A stretch of DNA of 64,000 bases from Burkholderia latens (GTDB lineage Bacteria; Pseudomonadota; Gammaproteobacteria; Burkholderiales; Burkholderiaceae): the NCBI RefSeq assembly GCF_902499045.1, contig NZ_CABVPL010000042.1, positions 1 to 64,000 on the forward strand, given 5' to 3'. Of the stretch, positions 53,569 to 62,892 are shown in pieces. How positions within the stretch are numbered: position 1 is the stretch's first letter; every line of letters begins with the position of its first letter. The notes under the pieces are model-generated. The model searched no databases. It was given only the letters and a program-made list of their open reading frames with translations, and had not been told where the DNA came from. Made by a program: the position numbers and the translations under genes.

Positions 53569-54051
53569 TTGAACTTCGAACATCTGATCCAGATCAATTC
53601 CGACGATCCGGCCGTGCCGTCCCTGACTCGCGAACAGCTGTGGGAAGGTCTCGTGCTGCGTGCCGAACAGCCGCAGCTGTTCGTGATCGGCCTCGACAGC
53701 TGCGTCGTCCACGAACGGACGGAAACGACGCTCGAACGTGAACTGCATTACGGCCACGCGACGGTACGCGACCGCGTGACGTTCACGCCGAACCAGCAGG
53801 TGCGCTACGACGTCCATGCGGCCGGCGGCGAAATCGGCGGCTCGTTGACGATGACGATCGAGGAGCGCGACGACCACGAGCTGTTCCTGCGCTTCGAATA
53901 CCGGACGACGCTGACCGTCACGGACGACAGCGAGGAAGCGCGTCACACGCACGGCATCGTCAAGGAAGCGTACCGTACGTCGGACATCGACACGGTGCGT
54001 CTCATCCGCGAATACGCGCAGGGGCGCAAGGATCCCGATCCGCTCCACTGA
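53569..54051 (+). CDS. DUF1857 / SRPBCC-fold family protein
   Basis: A 160-residue cytoplasmic protein. It starts with FEHLIQINSDDPAVPSLTREQLWEGLVLRAEQPQLFV and continues as a hydrophobic-pocket START-like fold with TLERELHYGHATVRDRVTFTPNQQVRYD. The TTG at 53569 has AAGGA 10 nt upstream and starts at the family's usual N-terminus; an earlier ATG at 53509 is less likely. Members are of unknown function and may bind hydrophobic ligands. It lies 98 bp after pirin on the same strand. Confidence 0.8.
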   Translation: MNFEHLIQINSDDPAVPSLTREQLWEGLVLRAEQPQLFVIGLDSCVVHERTETTLERELHYGHATVRDRVTFTPNQQVRYDVHAAGGEIGGSLTMTIEERDDHELFLRFEYRTTLTVTDDSEEARHTHGIVKEAYRTSDIDTVRLIREYAQGRKDPDPLH

Positions 54052-54149
54052 CATGGCGGCGGCCTGCGGGCCGCCCTGTTCGTCTCTTTGGCCTCTTTGA
54101 CTCAGGCTATCGAATCCAACATCTCGATCGATAAAGAGTTTTTGTAAAT

Positions 54150-54168
54150 GGGAATGGTTATCATTTAG
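54150..54168. promoter_or_regulatory. Fur box upstream of hemP
   Basis: GGGAATGGTTATCATTTAG matches the 19-bp Fur consensus at about 12 positions, including the central ATnATCATT. It lies 38 bp before the hemP start codon, in a locally AT-rich stretch. Confidence 0.75.
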
Positions 54169-54206
54169 AATTCATTCCATCGTATCGACAGTCACCGATC
54201 AACCGA

Positions 54207-54452
54207 ATGACCGACACCATGCGCCCGACCACGCTGAGCTTGCGCCGCCCGACCGGCACCGCGAGCGCCAACCGTCAAAAGACGGCAGCGGTCACGACGC
54301 CGGCGAAACCCGCCGGAAGCCGCGATGCCGGCACGCGGACCCTGAGCAGCGATGCGCTGCTGCAAGGCCACAGCCACATCAGCATCGCGCATAACGGCGA
54401 AACGTATCAGTTGCGCGCCACGCGGCTCGGCAAACTGATCCTGACGAAGTAA
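54207..54452 (+). CDS. hemP: Hemin uptake protein HemP
   Basis: An 81-residue protein with the family's C-terminal core LLQGHSHISIAHNGETYQLRATRLGKLILTK (about residues 51-81); the N-terminal half is basic and Thr/Ala-rich. In Burkholderia and Bradyrhizobium, HemP/HmuP acts as a small co-activator required for full expression of the heme receptor gene. A Fur box stands in front, so it should be expressed only under iron limitation. No heme receptor or hmu ABC genes are in the window. The long downstream stretch to the terminator is unusually structured (next entry). Confidence 0.9.
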   Translation: MTDTMRPTTLSLRRPTGTASANRQKTAAVTTPAKPAGSRDAGTRTLSSDALLQGHSHISIAHNGETYQLRATRLGKLILTK

Positions 54453-54606
54453 CGACAGAGTATTGTGGGGACCACCTCCCTGAGAGGTGTTGGGCAGTAG
54501 CCAGCGTAACGGCTTGCACGCGAGATCTAGACCCCTTCGTGCAAACACACTCAAGCAGCCGTTGCAGCAAGCCAAGCCACTTTTTTGGTTCTCGCACAAG
54601 GAAGAA
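54453..54606 (+). ncRNA. Candidate structured RNA downstream of hemP
   Basis: The 150 nt between the hemP stop and the terminator have no open frame but hold several paired segments: CACCTC-CCTGA-GAGGTG (54473-54489); TTGCACG (54514-54520) with CGTGCAA (54538-54544); AACGGCT (54508-54514) with AGCCGTT (54557-54563); and GGCTTGC (54511-54517) with GCAAGCC (54567-54573), then TTTTTT at 54581. Some of these pairings compete, suggesting alternative folds. An iron-responsive small RNA (BrrF) is known in B. cenocepacia; I recall, without certainty, that it lies near hemP. It could be the processed 3' end of the Fur-controlled hemP transcript. Confidence 0.5.
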
Positions 54607-54642
54607 AAAAAGCGACACGTCCTTCGACGTGTCGCTTTTTGT
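54607..54642. terminator. Strong bidirectional terminator
   Basis: AAAAAGCGACACGTC (54607-54621), loop CTTC, GACGTGTCGCTTTTT (54626-54640): a perfect 15-bp stem with A and T runs on the two sides. It serves the hemP transcript and, from the opposite side, the ftr operon end. Confidence 0.93.
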
Positions 54643-54775
54643 TTGGGCGCCCGCACGCAAACGAACGAGCATCGCGCGGTTGTCGGCGCCGTTGCTTCAA
54701 CACGTTCCGGAGGCCGACAGCGAAGCACTGTCGCCCGTTACGCCGAAACGCGGCCGCAAGGCCGTCAATCCCGCA

Positions 54776-56173
54776 TCAGAAGCCCCAGAACATCAACCAC
54801 CACGCGCTGTCGATAACCGCGAGCCCGGCCGCGAACCACACGAAGGCCGCCAGCCGGCGCGGCCACGCAGCATAACGCCCCGTCACCTTCCATGCGAGCC
54901 ACGCGCTCCAGGCGTTCGCGCACACGAGAATCGCGATGCGCACGTCGGCTGCCCAGCCGAGCGGCACATGCTCCGCGCGCAGCAACGACAGCGTCGTCGC
55001 CGACAGCCCGAGGAACACACCCGCGCCCGCGATCGGAATCAACGCCTGCGCAAGATGATGGAGACGCGTGCGATCAAAGCGGCCGAGCGTCAGCGTCGCG
55101 CCGGCCAGCAGCACGAGCAGCGCGGTGCCGTACACGAGCCCGGTGCCGACGATGTAGCTGACGATCAGCCCGCCGTCGAGCCACGAGAATACGTCGTTGC
55201 GGTCCGGATAGTGCGTGAGCAGGAACCACGGCGCGTTCGTCTCGAGCGGCCACGTGATGTCGTGGTCGATCAGCCAGCCCGCGAGCCATTGCTTGATCTG
55301 CACGAACCACGGGCTGACGGTCCAGTGGAATGCGCCGATCGCGACGCCGAGCAGGCCGTACAGGATCAACGCCGTGTCCCACGGATTCGCCTGCTGCGCG
55401 CCGAGGTTCACGACCTCGTCGGACGGCGAGCGCCACGACAGCGCGATCGCGTCGCGATGCCCGCTGCAGCGGCCGCACATATGGCATGACGCGGCGCCCT
55501 TCATGTTGCGCAACGGCACGAGCGGCGCGCAATTGATCGGGATCACGCGATGCCCGTGCTCGCCATTCTTGTACGAGCGGCGCCACGCATCCTCGTCGAC
55601 CTTGTAGCGCATCGGCGCGAGCCGGGCGAGCAGCCCGAACACGCCGTTGACCGGGCACAGATACTTGCACCACACGCGCTTCTCGCGGCCGTACAGCAGG
55701 CCTATCACGATCGCGCCGACGGTCGAGCCCCCAAGCACGAAGAGCACCGCGAGCGGGTACTGGTACACGCTCACCATCTGCCCGTAGATTGTCGTGAGCC
55801 CGAATGCGACGAACGGCCAGCCGCCCCACCGCATCCAGCGCGGGATCGCGCCGCCGCGGCCGAACTTGCTCGCATATTCCGTCAGCGCGCCTTCCGGGCA
55901 CAGCACGCCGCACCAGACGCGGCCGAGCATCACCATCGACAGCAGCACGAACGGCCACCAGATGCCCCAGAACACGAACTGCGCAATCAGTGTCAGGTTG
56001 TTCCACAGGTGGGCGGAATCGTCCGGCAGCGGCAACACGGCCGGCACGATGATCAGGAACGCGTAGACGCCGACGACGACCCACTGGATGCCGCGGATCA
56101 CCGCGCCGTGGCGCTGCATCCACTGGCCCGCCTGCGCGAGCCAGCCCGGCTTGGCTGCGGCGGCAACGCTCAT
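54776..56173 (-). CDS. ftrD: Ferrous-iron system polyferredoxin-like membrane protein FtrD
   Basis: A 465-residue membrane protein of the NosR/NapH-like polyferredoxin type with about eight helices. Cys clusters are GRVWCGVLCPEGAL (about residues 90-103), WCKYLCPVNGVFG (about 170-182) and GAASCHMCGRCSGH (about 232-245), giving candidate [4Fe-4S] sites, and His/Trp-rich membrane segments could bind heme or flavin. It is thought to move electrons for the FtrC permease. The ATG overlaps the ftrC stop by 4 bp. It is the last gene of ftrABCD, as in Bordetella, Brucella and Burkholderia. Confidence 0.87.
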   Translation of the reverse strand: MSVAAAAKPGWLAQAGQWMQRHGAVIRGIQWVVVGVYAFLIIVPAVLPLPDDSAHLWNNLTLIAQFVFWGIWWPFVLLSMVMLGRVWCGVLCPEGALTEYASKFGRGGAIPRWMRWGGWPFVAFGLTTIYGQMVSVYQYPLAVLFVLGGSTVGAIVIGLLYGREKRVWCKYLCPVNGVFGLLARLAPMRYKVDEDAWRRSYKNGEHGHRVIPINCAPLVPLRNMKGAASCHMCGRCSGHRDAIALSWRSPSDEVVNLGAQQANPWDTALILYGLLGVAIGAFHWTVSPWFVQIKQWLAGWLIDHDITWPLETNAPWFLLTHYPDRNDVFSWLDGGLIVSYIVGTGLVYGTALLVLLAGATLTLGRFDRTRLHHLAQALIPIAGAGVFLGLSATTLSLLRAEHVPLGWAADVRIAILVCANAWSAWLAWKVTGRYAAWPRRLAAFVWFAAGLAVIDSAWWLMFWGF

Positions 56174-57012
56174 GCCGCGCGGCCCGCAGGAACGGTTTGA
56201 CGGCGGCTCGCGCGCTTCATCAGCAGCCACACGACGGCCCAGTACGCCACATACGCGACGAGGTTGGTCAGCGCCGGGTGCGCGCGGTAGCCGGTCAGCG
56301 TCGCGACGAGCGAACCGAACGTGCCCGAATCATCGAGAATCGCCGACGTGTCCCACAGTTGCGAGATGCCGAGCGGCAGGATCTCCTTGTCGATCAGCTT
56401 GTCGACGCCGGTCTGGAACAGACCCGCACCGAGGAACAGCAGCATCACTTCGGTCACGCGGAAGAAGTGCCGCCACGAGAAGTACTTGCCGCCGAGCTGC
56501 AGCAAATAGAACGTCAGGAACGCGAGGCCCAGGCCGATCACGACCGCGAGCATCTGGCTGCCGTCCACATGCCCGGACTGGCCGAATCCGAGGCCGTACA
56601 GGAAGATCACCGTCTCACTGCCTTCACGCGCGATCGCGAGCGCGACCAGCACCGCGACGCCCCACCAGTTCGAATCGCGCGTGCTCTGCTGCAGCGACTG
56701 CTCCATGTCGCGCTTCAGCGTACGCCCGTGCCGGCGCATCCACAGCACCATCTGCACGATCAATACACAGGCGATCAGCACCATCGCGGTCTGGAAATAG
56801 TCCTGCGCGTCGCCGGACAGCACTTCGGTGAAGCCGACGAGCGCGGCGCCCAGGCCGACCGCCATCAGCAGGCCGACTGCCACACCCGTCCACAAGAAGG
56901 GCAGGCCGCGGCGCGCGTCTTCGTCGCCGTTCTTCAGCCATGCATAGAGGATGCCGACGACGAGCAGCGCTTCGACGCTCTCCCGCCAGACGATGAACAA
57001 GATCTGACCCAT
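56170..57012 (-). CDS. ftrC: Iron permease FtrC (FTR1 family)
   Basis: A 280-residue inner-membrane permease with seven helices. It has two RExxE motifs, the FTR1 hallmark: WRESVEALL (about residues 8-16) and AREGSETVIF (about 128-137), which bind ferric iron after oxidation. AGGAGGG lies 6 nt before the ATG. The gene follows ftrB by 57 bp and overlaps ftrD by 4 bp, forming the membrane part of the acid/low-oxygen ferrous-iron uptake operon. Confidence 0.93.
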   Translation of the reverse strand: MGQILFIVWRESVEALLVVGILYAWLKNGDEDARRGLPFLWTGVAVGLLMAVGLGAALVGFTEVLSGDAQDYFQTAMVLIACVLIVQMVLWMRRHGRTLKRDMEQSLQQSTRDSNWWGVAVLVALAIAREGSETVIFLYGLGFGQSGHVDGSQMLAVVIGLGLAFLTFYLLQLGGKYFSWRHFFRVTEVMLLFLGAGLFQTGVDKLIDKEILPLGISQLWDTSAILDDSGTFGSLVATLTGYRAHPALTNLVAYVAYWAVVWLLMKRASRRQTVPAGRAA

Positions 57013-57069
57013 TGAACCCTCCTGACGCGCGGGCGACGCACTCGCGCACCCGCACTCAGATAAAACGCA

Positions 57070-57402
57070 TTACTTCGCGACGATCACGCCCTGTGCCTGC
57101 TGGTGGAAATCGTCGAAAAACTTGTACTCGCCCGGCGACAGCGGGGCGACCACCACGAATGAATCGGCGCCCGGTGCCAGCACCTTCTCCTTGCGCAACT
57201 GCACGCTCTCGAATTCGGCGGCACCCTTGCCGGTATTCCGGATCTCGATCTTGAAGCGCTGGCCGGCCGGCACTTCGATGCGAACCGGATTCAGCTTGCC
57301 GTCCGTCATCTCGAGCTTGAACGTCGGCAGATCAGCGGCATGCGCCGCGCCGGCGAGCCACAGCGCGGCGGCTGCGGCGACGATTTTCTGGGGAAATTTC
57401 AT
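57070..57402 (-). CDS. ftrB: Periplasmic cupredoxin-like protein FtrB
   Basis: A 110-residue protein with a signal peptide (residues 1-22, LWLAGAAHAAD cleavage) and a cupredoxin fold: DGKLNPVRIEVPAGQRFKIEIRNTGKGAAEFES and SPGEYKFFDDFHQQAQG. The copper ligands are not all obvious: one Glu/Met-containing loop is present, but the canonical Cys-His-Met set is not. It is thought to oxidise Fe(II) or handle copper for the FtrA-FtrC pair. The longer open frame upstream is rejected; the ATG at 57402 gives a normal signal peptide. Confidence 0.85.
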   Translation of the reverse strand: MKFPQKIVAAAAALWLAGAAHAADLPTFKLEMTDGKLNPVRIEVPAGQRFKIEIRNTGKGAAEFESVQLRKEKVLAPGADSFVVVAPLSPGEYKFFDDFHQQAQGVIVAK

Positions 57403-57457
57403 TCTGGGATCTCTACGTCGACGGCGCGCCGAAGCGCGCCGTCCGTGATGCCACCGA

Positions 57458-58009
57458 TCAGTACCCGCCCTTCTTGCCGATGCCGGCGAACGGGAAGTCG
57501 TATTCGAGCGTGATGGGCTTGAACCACGGGCCCACACCCGTTTCCTTGTCGACGTGACGGCCGAACGCCATGTGGCCCGACTGCATCGGCGGCTTGACGG
57601 TCAGCGTCAGGTGGTACTTGCCGGGGCCGGCCAGCTTCACGTTGTCGCCATAGTGCGGACCGTCGCTCGCGACCATGCCCATCAGGTCGCCTTCCGCCTT
57701 CCACTTCGTGTCGCCCTGCTTCGTCAGCTTGTACGCGACCTGCAGGTACGGCATCCAGTCGCCTTCCGCGAAACCCGTCGGGTTGTTCTTGACCGCGTGG
57801 ATGTCCGCCTCGAGGTGGATGTCCGAATCCGATGCCTTGCGCATCATTCCTTCCGGATCCATCGTGATCGGCTGCAGATACACGGCGCCGATTTCCATGC
57901 CGCCCTGGATCTGCTGCTTGCCGATCGGATACTCGGCAGCCGACGCCGACATCGCGGCAACCGCCGCCGCTACCGCAACCGACGTGCGGATGAACGAAGA
58001 ACCCAACAT
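57458..58009 (-). CDS. ftrA: Periplasmic iron-binding protein FtrA (P19/Tp34 family)
   Basis: A 183-residue protein. Its signal peptide ends near residue 24 (AAMSASAAEYPIG). The P19 fold shows DIHLEADIHAVKNNPTGF and PPMQSGHMAFGRHVDKETGVGPWFKP; conserved Met and His residues in GHMAFGRHVD and the HLEADIH pair bind copper and iron. It captures ferrous iron in the periplasm for FtrC. The ATG at 58009 has AAGGAG 5 nt upstream (a GTG at 58015 is less likely). First gene of ftrABCD, behind a Fur box at 58091. Confidence 0.93.
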   Translation of the reverse strand: MLGSSFIRTSVAVAAAVAAMSASAAEYPIGKQQIQGGMEIGAVYLQPITMDPEGMMRKASDSDIHLEADIHAVKNNPTGFAEGDWMPYLQVAYKLTKQGDTKWKAEGDLMGMVASDGPHYGDNVKLAGPGKYHLTLTVKPPMQSGHMAFGRHVDKETGVGPWFKPITLEYDFPFAGIGKKGGY

Positions 58010-58090
58010 GGACACTCCTTGTTATTGGTCTGACACGTTGCGCGCCGCCCTCCCGGACGACTCGCCGAAAACACTAACGCAATGAAGAAC

Positions 58091-58109
58091 GTTAATGCGA
58101 ACTATTCTC
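58091..58109. promoter_or_regulatory. Fur box upstream of ftrA
   Basis: GTTAATGCGAACTATTCTC matches about 13 of 19 positions of the Fur consensus. It lies 82 bp ahead of the ftrA start in an AT-richer patch. TTGAGA on the minus strand (58110-58105) could be the -35, but the -10 is not clear. Confidence 0.7.
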
Positions 58110-58228
58110 AATACTTGCGAAGTTTAGCACCGAACCGGCTTCCGAACAAACGACACACCGCGTAAAACCCTTATCCGACAAGGCTTACAACGGTGTTACC
58201 CGAGGGTTTCAGTGACGTTTGGAAAGAT

Positions 58229-60319
58229 TTACCGGCCGCCGTTGACGTGGTCGCCGACGTTCGCGCCGAATACACGCTCGCGCAGCAGCGCAAGCTGGTC
58301 GCGGGTGGCCGCGGCCTTTTCGAACTCGAGGTTCTTCGCGTAGTCGGCCATCTGCTTTTCGAGGCGCTTGATTTCCTTCGCGAGTTGCTTTTCCGACATG
58401 TCCTCGAACTTCGCGCGCTGTTGCGCTTCTTTCAGTTCCGCGCGCGCGTCGTCGGCGTTGTAGACGCCGTCGATGATGTCCTTGATGCGCTTCACGACGC
58501 CGCGCGGCGTGATGCCCATCTTCTCGTTGTACGCGATCTGCTTCGCGCGGCGCCGCTCGGTTTCGCCGATCGCGCGCTTCATCGACTCGGTCATGTTGTC
58601 GGCATAGAGGATCGCCTTGCCGTTCACGTTTCGCGCGGCGCGGCCGATCGTCTGGATCAGCGAGCGCTCGGCACGCAGGAAGCCTTCCTTGTCGGCATCG
58701 AGAATCGCGACCAGCGACACTTCGGGAATATCGAGGCCTTCGCGCAGCAGGTTGATCCCGACCAGCACGTCGAACGTGCCGAGGCGCAGGTCGCGGATGA
58801 TCTCGACCCGCTCGACCGTATCGATGTCGCTGTGCAGATAGCGCACCTTCACGCCGTGGTCGGCCAGGAACTCGGTGAGTTGCTCGGCCATCCGCTTGGT
58901 CAGCACGGTGATCAGCACGCGTTCGCCGGCCTTCACGCGCGCGTTGATCTCGGTCAGCACGTCGTCGACCTGCGAGCTGGCCGGACGCACCTCGATTTCC
59001 GGATCGACGAGTCCAGTCGGCCGCACGACCTGCTCGGCGATCTGCCCCGTCACGCGCTGTTCGTAGTCGGCCGGCGTCGCCGACACGAACACCACCTGGC
59101 GCATCTTGCGCTCGAACTCGTGGAACTTCAGCGGCCGGTTGTCGAGTGCCGACGGCAGCCGGAAGCCGTAGTTGACGAGGTTTTCCTTGCGCGCGCGGTC
59201 CCCGTTGTACATCCCGTTCAGCTGGCCGATCAGCACGTGCGATTCGTCGAGCAGCATCAGCGCGTCGGGCGGCAGGTAGTCAACCAGCGTCGGCGGCGGC
59301 TCGCCGGGCGCGGCACCGGAGAAGTGCCGCGAATAGTTCTCGATACCCTTGCAGAAGCCAAGCTCCTGAAGCATCTCGAGATCGAACCGCGTGCGCTGTT
59401 CGAGGCGCTGCGCCTCGACGAGCTTGCCTTCGCGATGGAAGAACTCGAGGCGTTCGCGCAATTCGTCCTTGATCGTCTCGACCGCGCGCATCACCGTATC
59501 GCGCGGCGTCACGTAGTGCGACGACGGATACACGGTGAAGCGCGGAATCTTCTGCCGCACGCGCCCGGTCAGCGGGTCGAACAATTGCAGCGTCTCGACT
59601 TCGTCGTCGAACAGCTCGACGCGCACCGCCAGCTCCGCATGCTCGGCCGGAAAGATGTCGATCGTATCGCCGCGCACGCGGAACGTGCCGCGCTGGAAAT
59701 CCTGCTCGTTGCGCGAGTACTGCATCGCGATCAGCCGCGCGATCACGTCGCGCTGGCCGAGCTTGTCGCCGGTGCGCAGCGTGAGGATCATCTGGTGGTA
59801 TTCGGACGGGTTGCCGATACCGTAGATCGCCGACACCGTCGCGACGATCACCACGTCGCGGCGCTCCATCAGGCTCTTCGTCGCCGACAGCCGCATCTGC
59901 TCGATGTGCTCGTTGATCGACGAGTCCTTTTCGATGAACAGATCGCGCTGCGGCACGTATGCTTCCGGCTGGTAATAGTCGTAGTACGACACGAAGTACT
60001 CGACCGCGTTGCGCGGGAAGAACTCGCGGAATTCCGCGTAGAGCTGCGCCGCGAGTGTCTTGTTCGGCGCGAACACGATCGCCGGGCGGCCGAGCCGCGC
60101 GATCGTGTTGGCCATCGTGAAGGTCTTGCCCGAGCCCGTCACGCCGAGCAGCGTCTGGAACGCGAGGCCGTCGCCGACGCCTTCGACGAGCGTTTCGATC
60201 GCGGTCGGCTGGTCGCCGGCGGGCGGATACGGCTGGTACAACTGAAACGGCGACCCTTCGAAAGTGACGAATTTCGATTCGTCGAGCGCGTCGCCGACTT
60301 CGGCGTGATGATCGGACAT
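58229..60319 (-). CDS. uvrB: Excinuclease ABC subunit B
   Basis: A 696-residue DNA damage verification subunit of nucleotide excision repair. Walker A GVTGSGKT is at residues 59-66, the beta-hairpin segment [12 protein letters not shown] near 105, DESH (motif II) in [12 protein letters not shown], and the C-terminal UVR motif [22 protein letters not shown] binds UvrC. Length is standard. The ATG at 60319 is preferred; TTG at 60343 is in frame. No LexA-type palindrome is seen in the 260 bp upstream. A possible -10 is TAGAAT (60356-60351). Confidence 0.97.
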   Translation of the reverse strand: MSDHHAEVGDALDESKFVTFEGSPFQLYQPYPPAGDQPTAIETLVEGVGDGLAFQTLLGVTGSGKTFTMANTIARLGRPAIVFAPNKTLAAQLYAEFREFFPRNAVEYFVSYYDYYQPEAYVPQRDLFIEKDSSINEHIEQMRLSATKSLMERRDVVIVATVSAIYGIGNPSEYHQMILTLRTGDKLGQRDVIARLIAMQYSRNEQDFQRGTFRVRGDTIDIFPAEHAELAVRVELFDDEVETLQLFDPLTGRVRQKIPRFTVYPSSHYVTPRDTVMRAVETIKDELRERLEFFHREGKLVEAQRLEQRTRFDLEMLQELGFCKGIENYSRHFSGAAPGEPPPTLVDYLPPDALMLLDESHVLIGQLNGMYNGDRARKENLVNYGFRLPSALDNRPLKFHEFERKMRQVVFVSATPADYEQRVTGQIAEQVVRPTGLVDPEIEVRPASSQVDDVLTEINARVKAGERVLITVLTKRMAEQLTEFLADHGVKVRYLHSDIDTVERVEIIRDLRLGTFDVLVGINLLREGLDIPEVSLVAILDADKEGFLRAERSLIQTIGRAARNVNGKAILYADNMTESMKRAIGETERRRAKQIAYNEKMGITPRGVVKRIKDIIDGVYNADDARAELKEAQQRAKFEDMSEKQLAKEIKRLEKQMADYAKNLEFEKAAATRDQLALLRERVFGANVGDHVNGGR

Positions 60320-60579
60320 GGAGTGCGGCCGGAGCGAGGGCAAAAAAACTATTCTAGCGCTTCGCGGCGTTGCGGACCGCTGACGCCTCCTGACGCACCG
60401 AGACGCGCCGCAAGCGTCCGAAATCGCAATTCGCCGCGCGATCGCCGCCTTCGGCAGCGCGAATTCGCTACAATGTCAGGCTGCTGCGCTTTCCGGCGCC
60501 GTGCCCGTTGGCGCGCGGTCCGCTGCGCCCGCCCCGCCCGCTGAAAGCCTGACCCTCTTTTCACTACTGCCGAATCATC

Positions 60580-61779
60580 ATGTCGCTCTTCTCCGCTGTC
60601 CAGCTTGCTCCCCGCGACCCGATCCTGGGCCTGAACGAAGCCTTCAACGCCGACACGCGTCCGACCAAGGTCAACCTCGGCGTCGGTGTGTACACGAACG
60701 AAGAAGGCAAGATTCCGCTGCTGCGCGCGGTTCGCGACGCGGAGAAGGCACGCGTCGAGGCCGGCCTGCCGCGCGGCTACCTGCCGATCGACGGGATCGC
60801 CGCTTACGATGCGGCCGTGCAGAAGCTGCTGCTCGGTAACGATTCGCCGCTGATCGCCGCGGGCCGCGTGGTCACGGCGCAGGCGCTGGGCGGCACGGGC
60901 GCGCTGAAGATCGGCGCCGATTTCCTGCGCACGTTGAACCCGAACGCGAAGGTCGCGATCAGCGACCCGAGCTGGGAAAACCACCGCGCGCTGTTCGAAG
61001 CGGCCGGCTTCGAAGTCGTCGCGTACCCGTACTACGACGCGGCCACCAACGGCGTGAACTTCGAAGGCATGCTGTCGGCGCTGAACGGCTACGCGGCCGG
61101 CACGATCGTCGTGCTGCACGCGTGCTGCCACAACCCGACCGGCGTGGACCTGACCGACGCGCAATGGCAGCAGGTCGTCGACGTCGTCAAGGCGCGCAAC
61201 CTCGTGCCGTTCCTCGACATGGCGTACCAGGGCTTCGGCGAAAACATCGAAGCCGATGCCGCTGCGGTGCGTCTGTTCGCCGCGGCCGACCTGAATGCGT
61301 TCGTGTCGTCGTCGTTCTCGAAGTCGTTCTCGCTGTATGGCGAACGCGTCGGCGCGCTGTCGATCATCACGTCGAGCAAGGAAGAAGCGACGCGCGTGCT
61401 GTCGCAACTGAAGCGCGTGATCCGCACGAACTATTCGAACCCGCCGACCCACGGCGGCGCCGTCGTCGCGGCCGTGCTCGCGTCGCCGGAACTGCACGCA
61501 TCCTGGGTGCAGGAACTCGGCGAAATGCGCGACCGTATCCGCGCGATGCGCAATGGCCTCGTCGAGCGCCTGAAGGCAAGCGGCGTCGATCGCGACTTCA
61601 GCTTCATCAACGCGCAGCGCGGGATGTTCTCGTATTCGGGCCTGACCTCGGCACAAGTCGATCGTTTGCGCGAAGAGTTCGGCATCTATGCAGTCGGCAC
61701 CGGCCGCATCTGCGTCGCTGCGCTGAACACGCGCAACCTCGACGCGGTTGCGAACGCGGTCGCGGCAGTCCTGAAGTAA
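60580..61779 (+). CDS. tyrB: Aromatic/aspartate aminotransferase
   Basis: A 399-residue class I aminotransferase using PLP. The Schiff-base Lys is in SSSFSKSFSLYGERVG (about residue 247), with phosphate and Asp contacts in VLHACCHNPTGVDL and LVPFLDMAYQGFGEN. The start MSLFSAVQLAPRDPILGLNEAFN and the size match the AspC/TyrB family, which acts on aspartate, tyrosine and phenylalanine with 2-oxoglutarate. The choice between aspC and tyrB is not fixed by the sequence alone. It is divergent from uvrB; TACAAT at 60469-60474 is a possible -10. Confidence 0.9.
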   Translation: MSLFSAVQLAPRDPILGLNEAFNADTRPTKVNLGVGVYTNEEGKIPLLRAVRDAEKARVEAGLPRGYLPIDGIAAYDAAVQKLLLGNDSPLIAAGRVVTAQALGGTGALKIGADFLRTLNPNAKVAISDPSWENHRALFEAAGFEVVAYPYYDAATNGVNFEGMLSALNGYAAGTIVVLHACCHNPTGVDLTDAQWQQVVDVVKARNLVPFLDMAYQGFGENIEADAAAVRLFAAADLNAFVSSSFSKSFSLYGERVGALSIITSSKEEATRVLSQLKRVIRTNYSNPPTHGGAVVAAVLASPELHASWVQELGEMRDRIRAMRNGLVERLKASGVDRDFSFINAQRGMFSYSGLTSAQVDRLREEFGIYAVGTGRICVAALNTRNLDAVANAVAAVLK

Positions 61780-61836
61780 GTCGGCGTCAGCGGGCGGCGA
61801 CCGTCACCGGGCCGCCCTGCGCCTTCCGCCGAAACG

Positions 61837-61868
61837 AAAAACGCGCTCCACGGAGCGCGTTTTTTTAT
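61837..61868. terminator. Terminator after tyrB
   Basis: AAAAACGCGCTC (61837-61848), loop CACG, GAGCGCGTTTTT with T extension. A and T runs on both sides let it serve tyrB and the convergent bdhA. Confidence 0.88.
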
Positions 61869-61941
61869 GCCGGCCTTGCGACGCTCGGCGGCGAATGTCC
61901 GCACGAGCGGCGTGCATCGCAGCCGCCGGCACCGGCAGCCG

Positions 61942-62730
61942 TTACTGCATGAACCAGCCGTGGCTGACGACGAACGACTGCCCGGTGAGCGCCGCGCTCG
62001 GGAACGCCGACAGGAACAGCACCGTCTGCGCGACGTCCTGCACCGTCGTGAACACGCCGTCGACCGTGTTGCCGAGCATCACCTTCTTCACCACTTCGTC
62101 TTCGCTGATCCCGAGCTCCTTCGCCTGCTCCGGAATCTGCTTGTCCACCAGCGGCGTGCGCACGAAGCCCGGACACACGACGTGCGAACGCACGTTGTGC
62201 TTCGCGCCTTCCTTCGCCAGCACGCGCGCGAGGCCCAGCAGCCCGTGCTTGGCCGTCACGTACGCCGACTTCAGCGGCGACGCTTCGTGCGAGTGCACCG
62301 AACCCATGTAGATCACGACGCCGCCGCGATCGTCCTTGTACATGTGCTTGAGCGCGGCCTTCGTCGTCAGGAACGCGCCGTCGACGTGGATCGCCTGCAT
62401 CTTCTTCCAGTCGGAGAACGAATAGTTCTCGATCGGATTGACGATCTGGATGCCCGCGTTCGACACGAGGATGTCGACCGAGCCGAACGTTTCGGCGACC
62501 TTGTCGATGCCGCTGTTCACGGCGTCTTCGTTGGTCACGTCCATCGCGACGCCGATCGCCTTGCCGCCCGCCTTGTTGATCTCGTCGGCCACCGCATTCG
62601 CGCCGTCCTGGTTCAGGTCGGCGATCGCGACCGCCGCCCCCGCCTTCGCGAGCTCCAGCGCGATTTCCTTGCCGATGCCGCTTGCGGCGCCCGTGACGAC
62701 TGCGGTCTTGCCGCTCAGATCTGCTGCCAT
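61942..62730 (-). CDS. bdhA: 3-hydroxybutyrate dehydrogenase
   Basis: A 262-residue NAD-dependent SDR that interconverts 3-hydroxybutyrate and acetoacetate in polyhydroxybutyrate use. The cofactor loop is [12 protein letters not shown] (about residues 14-25), the NAG motif LVSNAG (about 88-93), the catalytic Ser in [11 protein letters not shown] and Tyr/Lys in [12 protein letters not shown] (about 155-166). GGAG lies 6 nt before the ATG. It converges on tyrB, with only the terminator between. The C-terminal SHGWFMQ is characteristic of BdhA. Confidence 0.93.
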   Translation of the reverse strand: MAADLSGKTAVVTGAASGIGKEIALELAKAGAAVAIADLNQDGANAVADEINKAGGKAIGVAMDVTNEDAVNSGIDKVAETFGSVDILVSNAGIQIVNPIENYSFSDWKKMQAIHVDGAFLTTKAALKHMYKDDRGGVVIYMGSVHSHEASPLKSAYVTAKHGLLGLARVLAKEGAKHNVRSHVVCPGFVRTPLVDKQIPEQAKELGISEDEVVKKVMLGNTVDGVFTTVQDVAQTVLFLSAFPSAALTGQSFVVSHGWFMQ

Positions 62731-62892
62731 GTCCGTCTCCTTCCGTTATCCGATCGAAAAAACACATCCCGCCGCATCCGCTTTCGCCGCGTGGTCGTGC
62801 AGGTGGGCCAGCCGCTATTGTGCACGATCGGCCCCGCCGTCCGCGCGCAAAACGTCTAAGCTTAAGGTCGGTTCGAGTCTCGGGAGATTCTC

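Noticed and set aside
60320-60579. LexA box for uvrB.
   Set aside because: No CTGT-N8-ACAG palindrome can be found in the intergenic region, so SOS control is not claimed.
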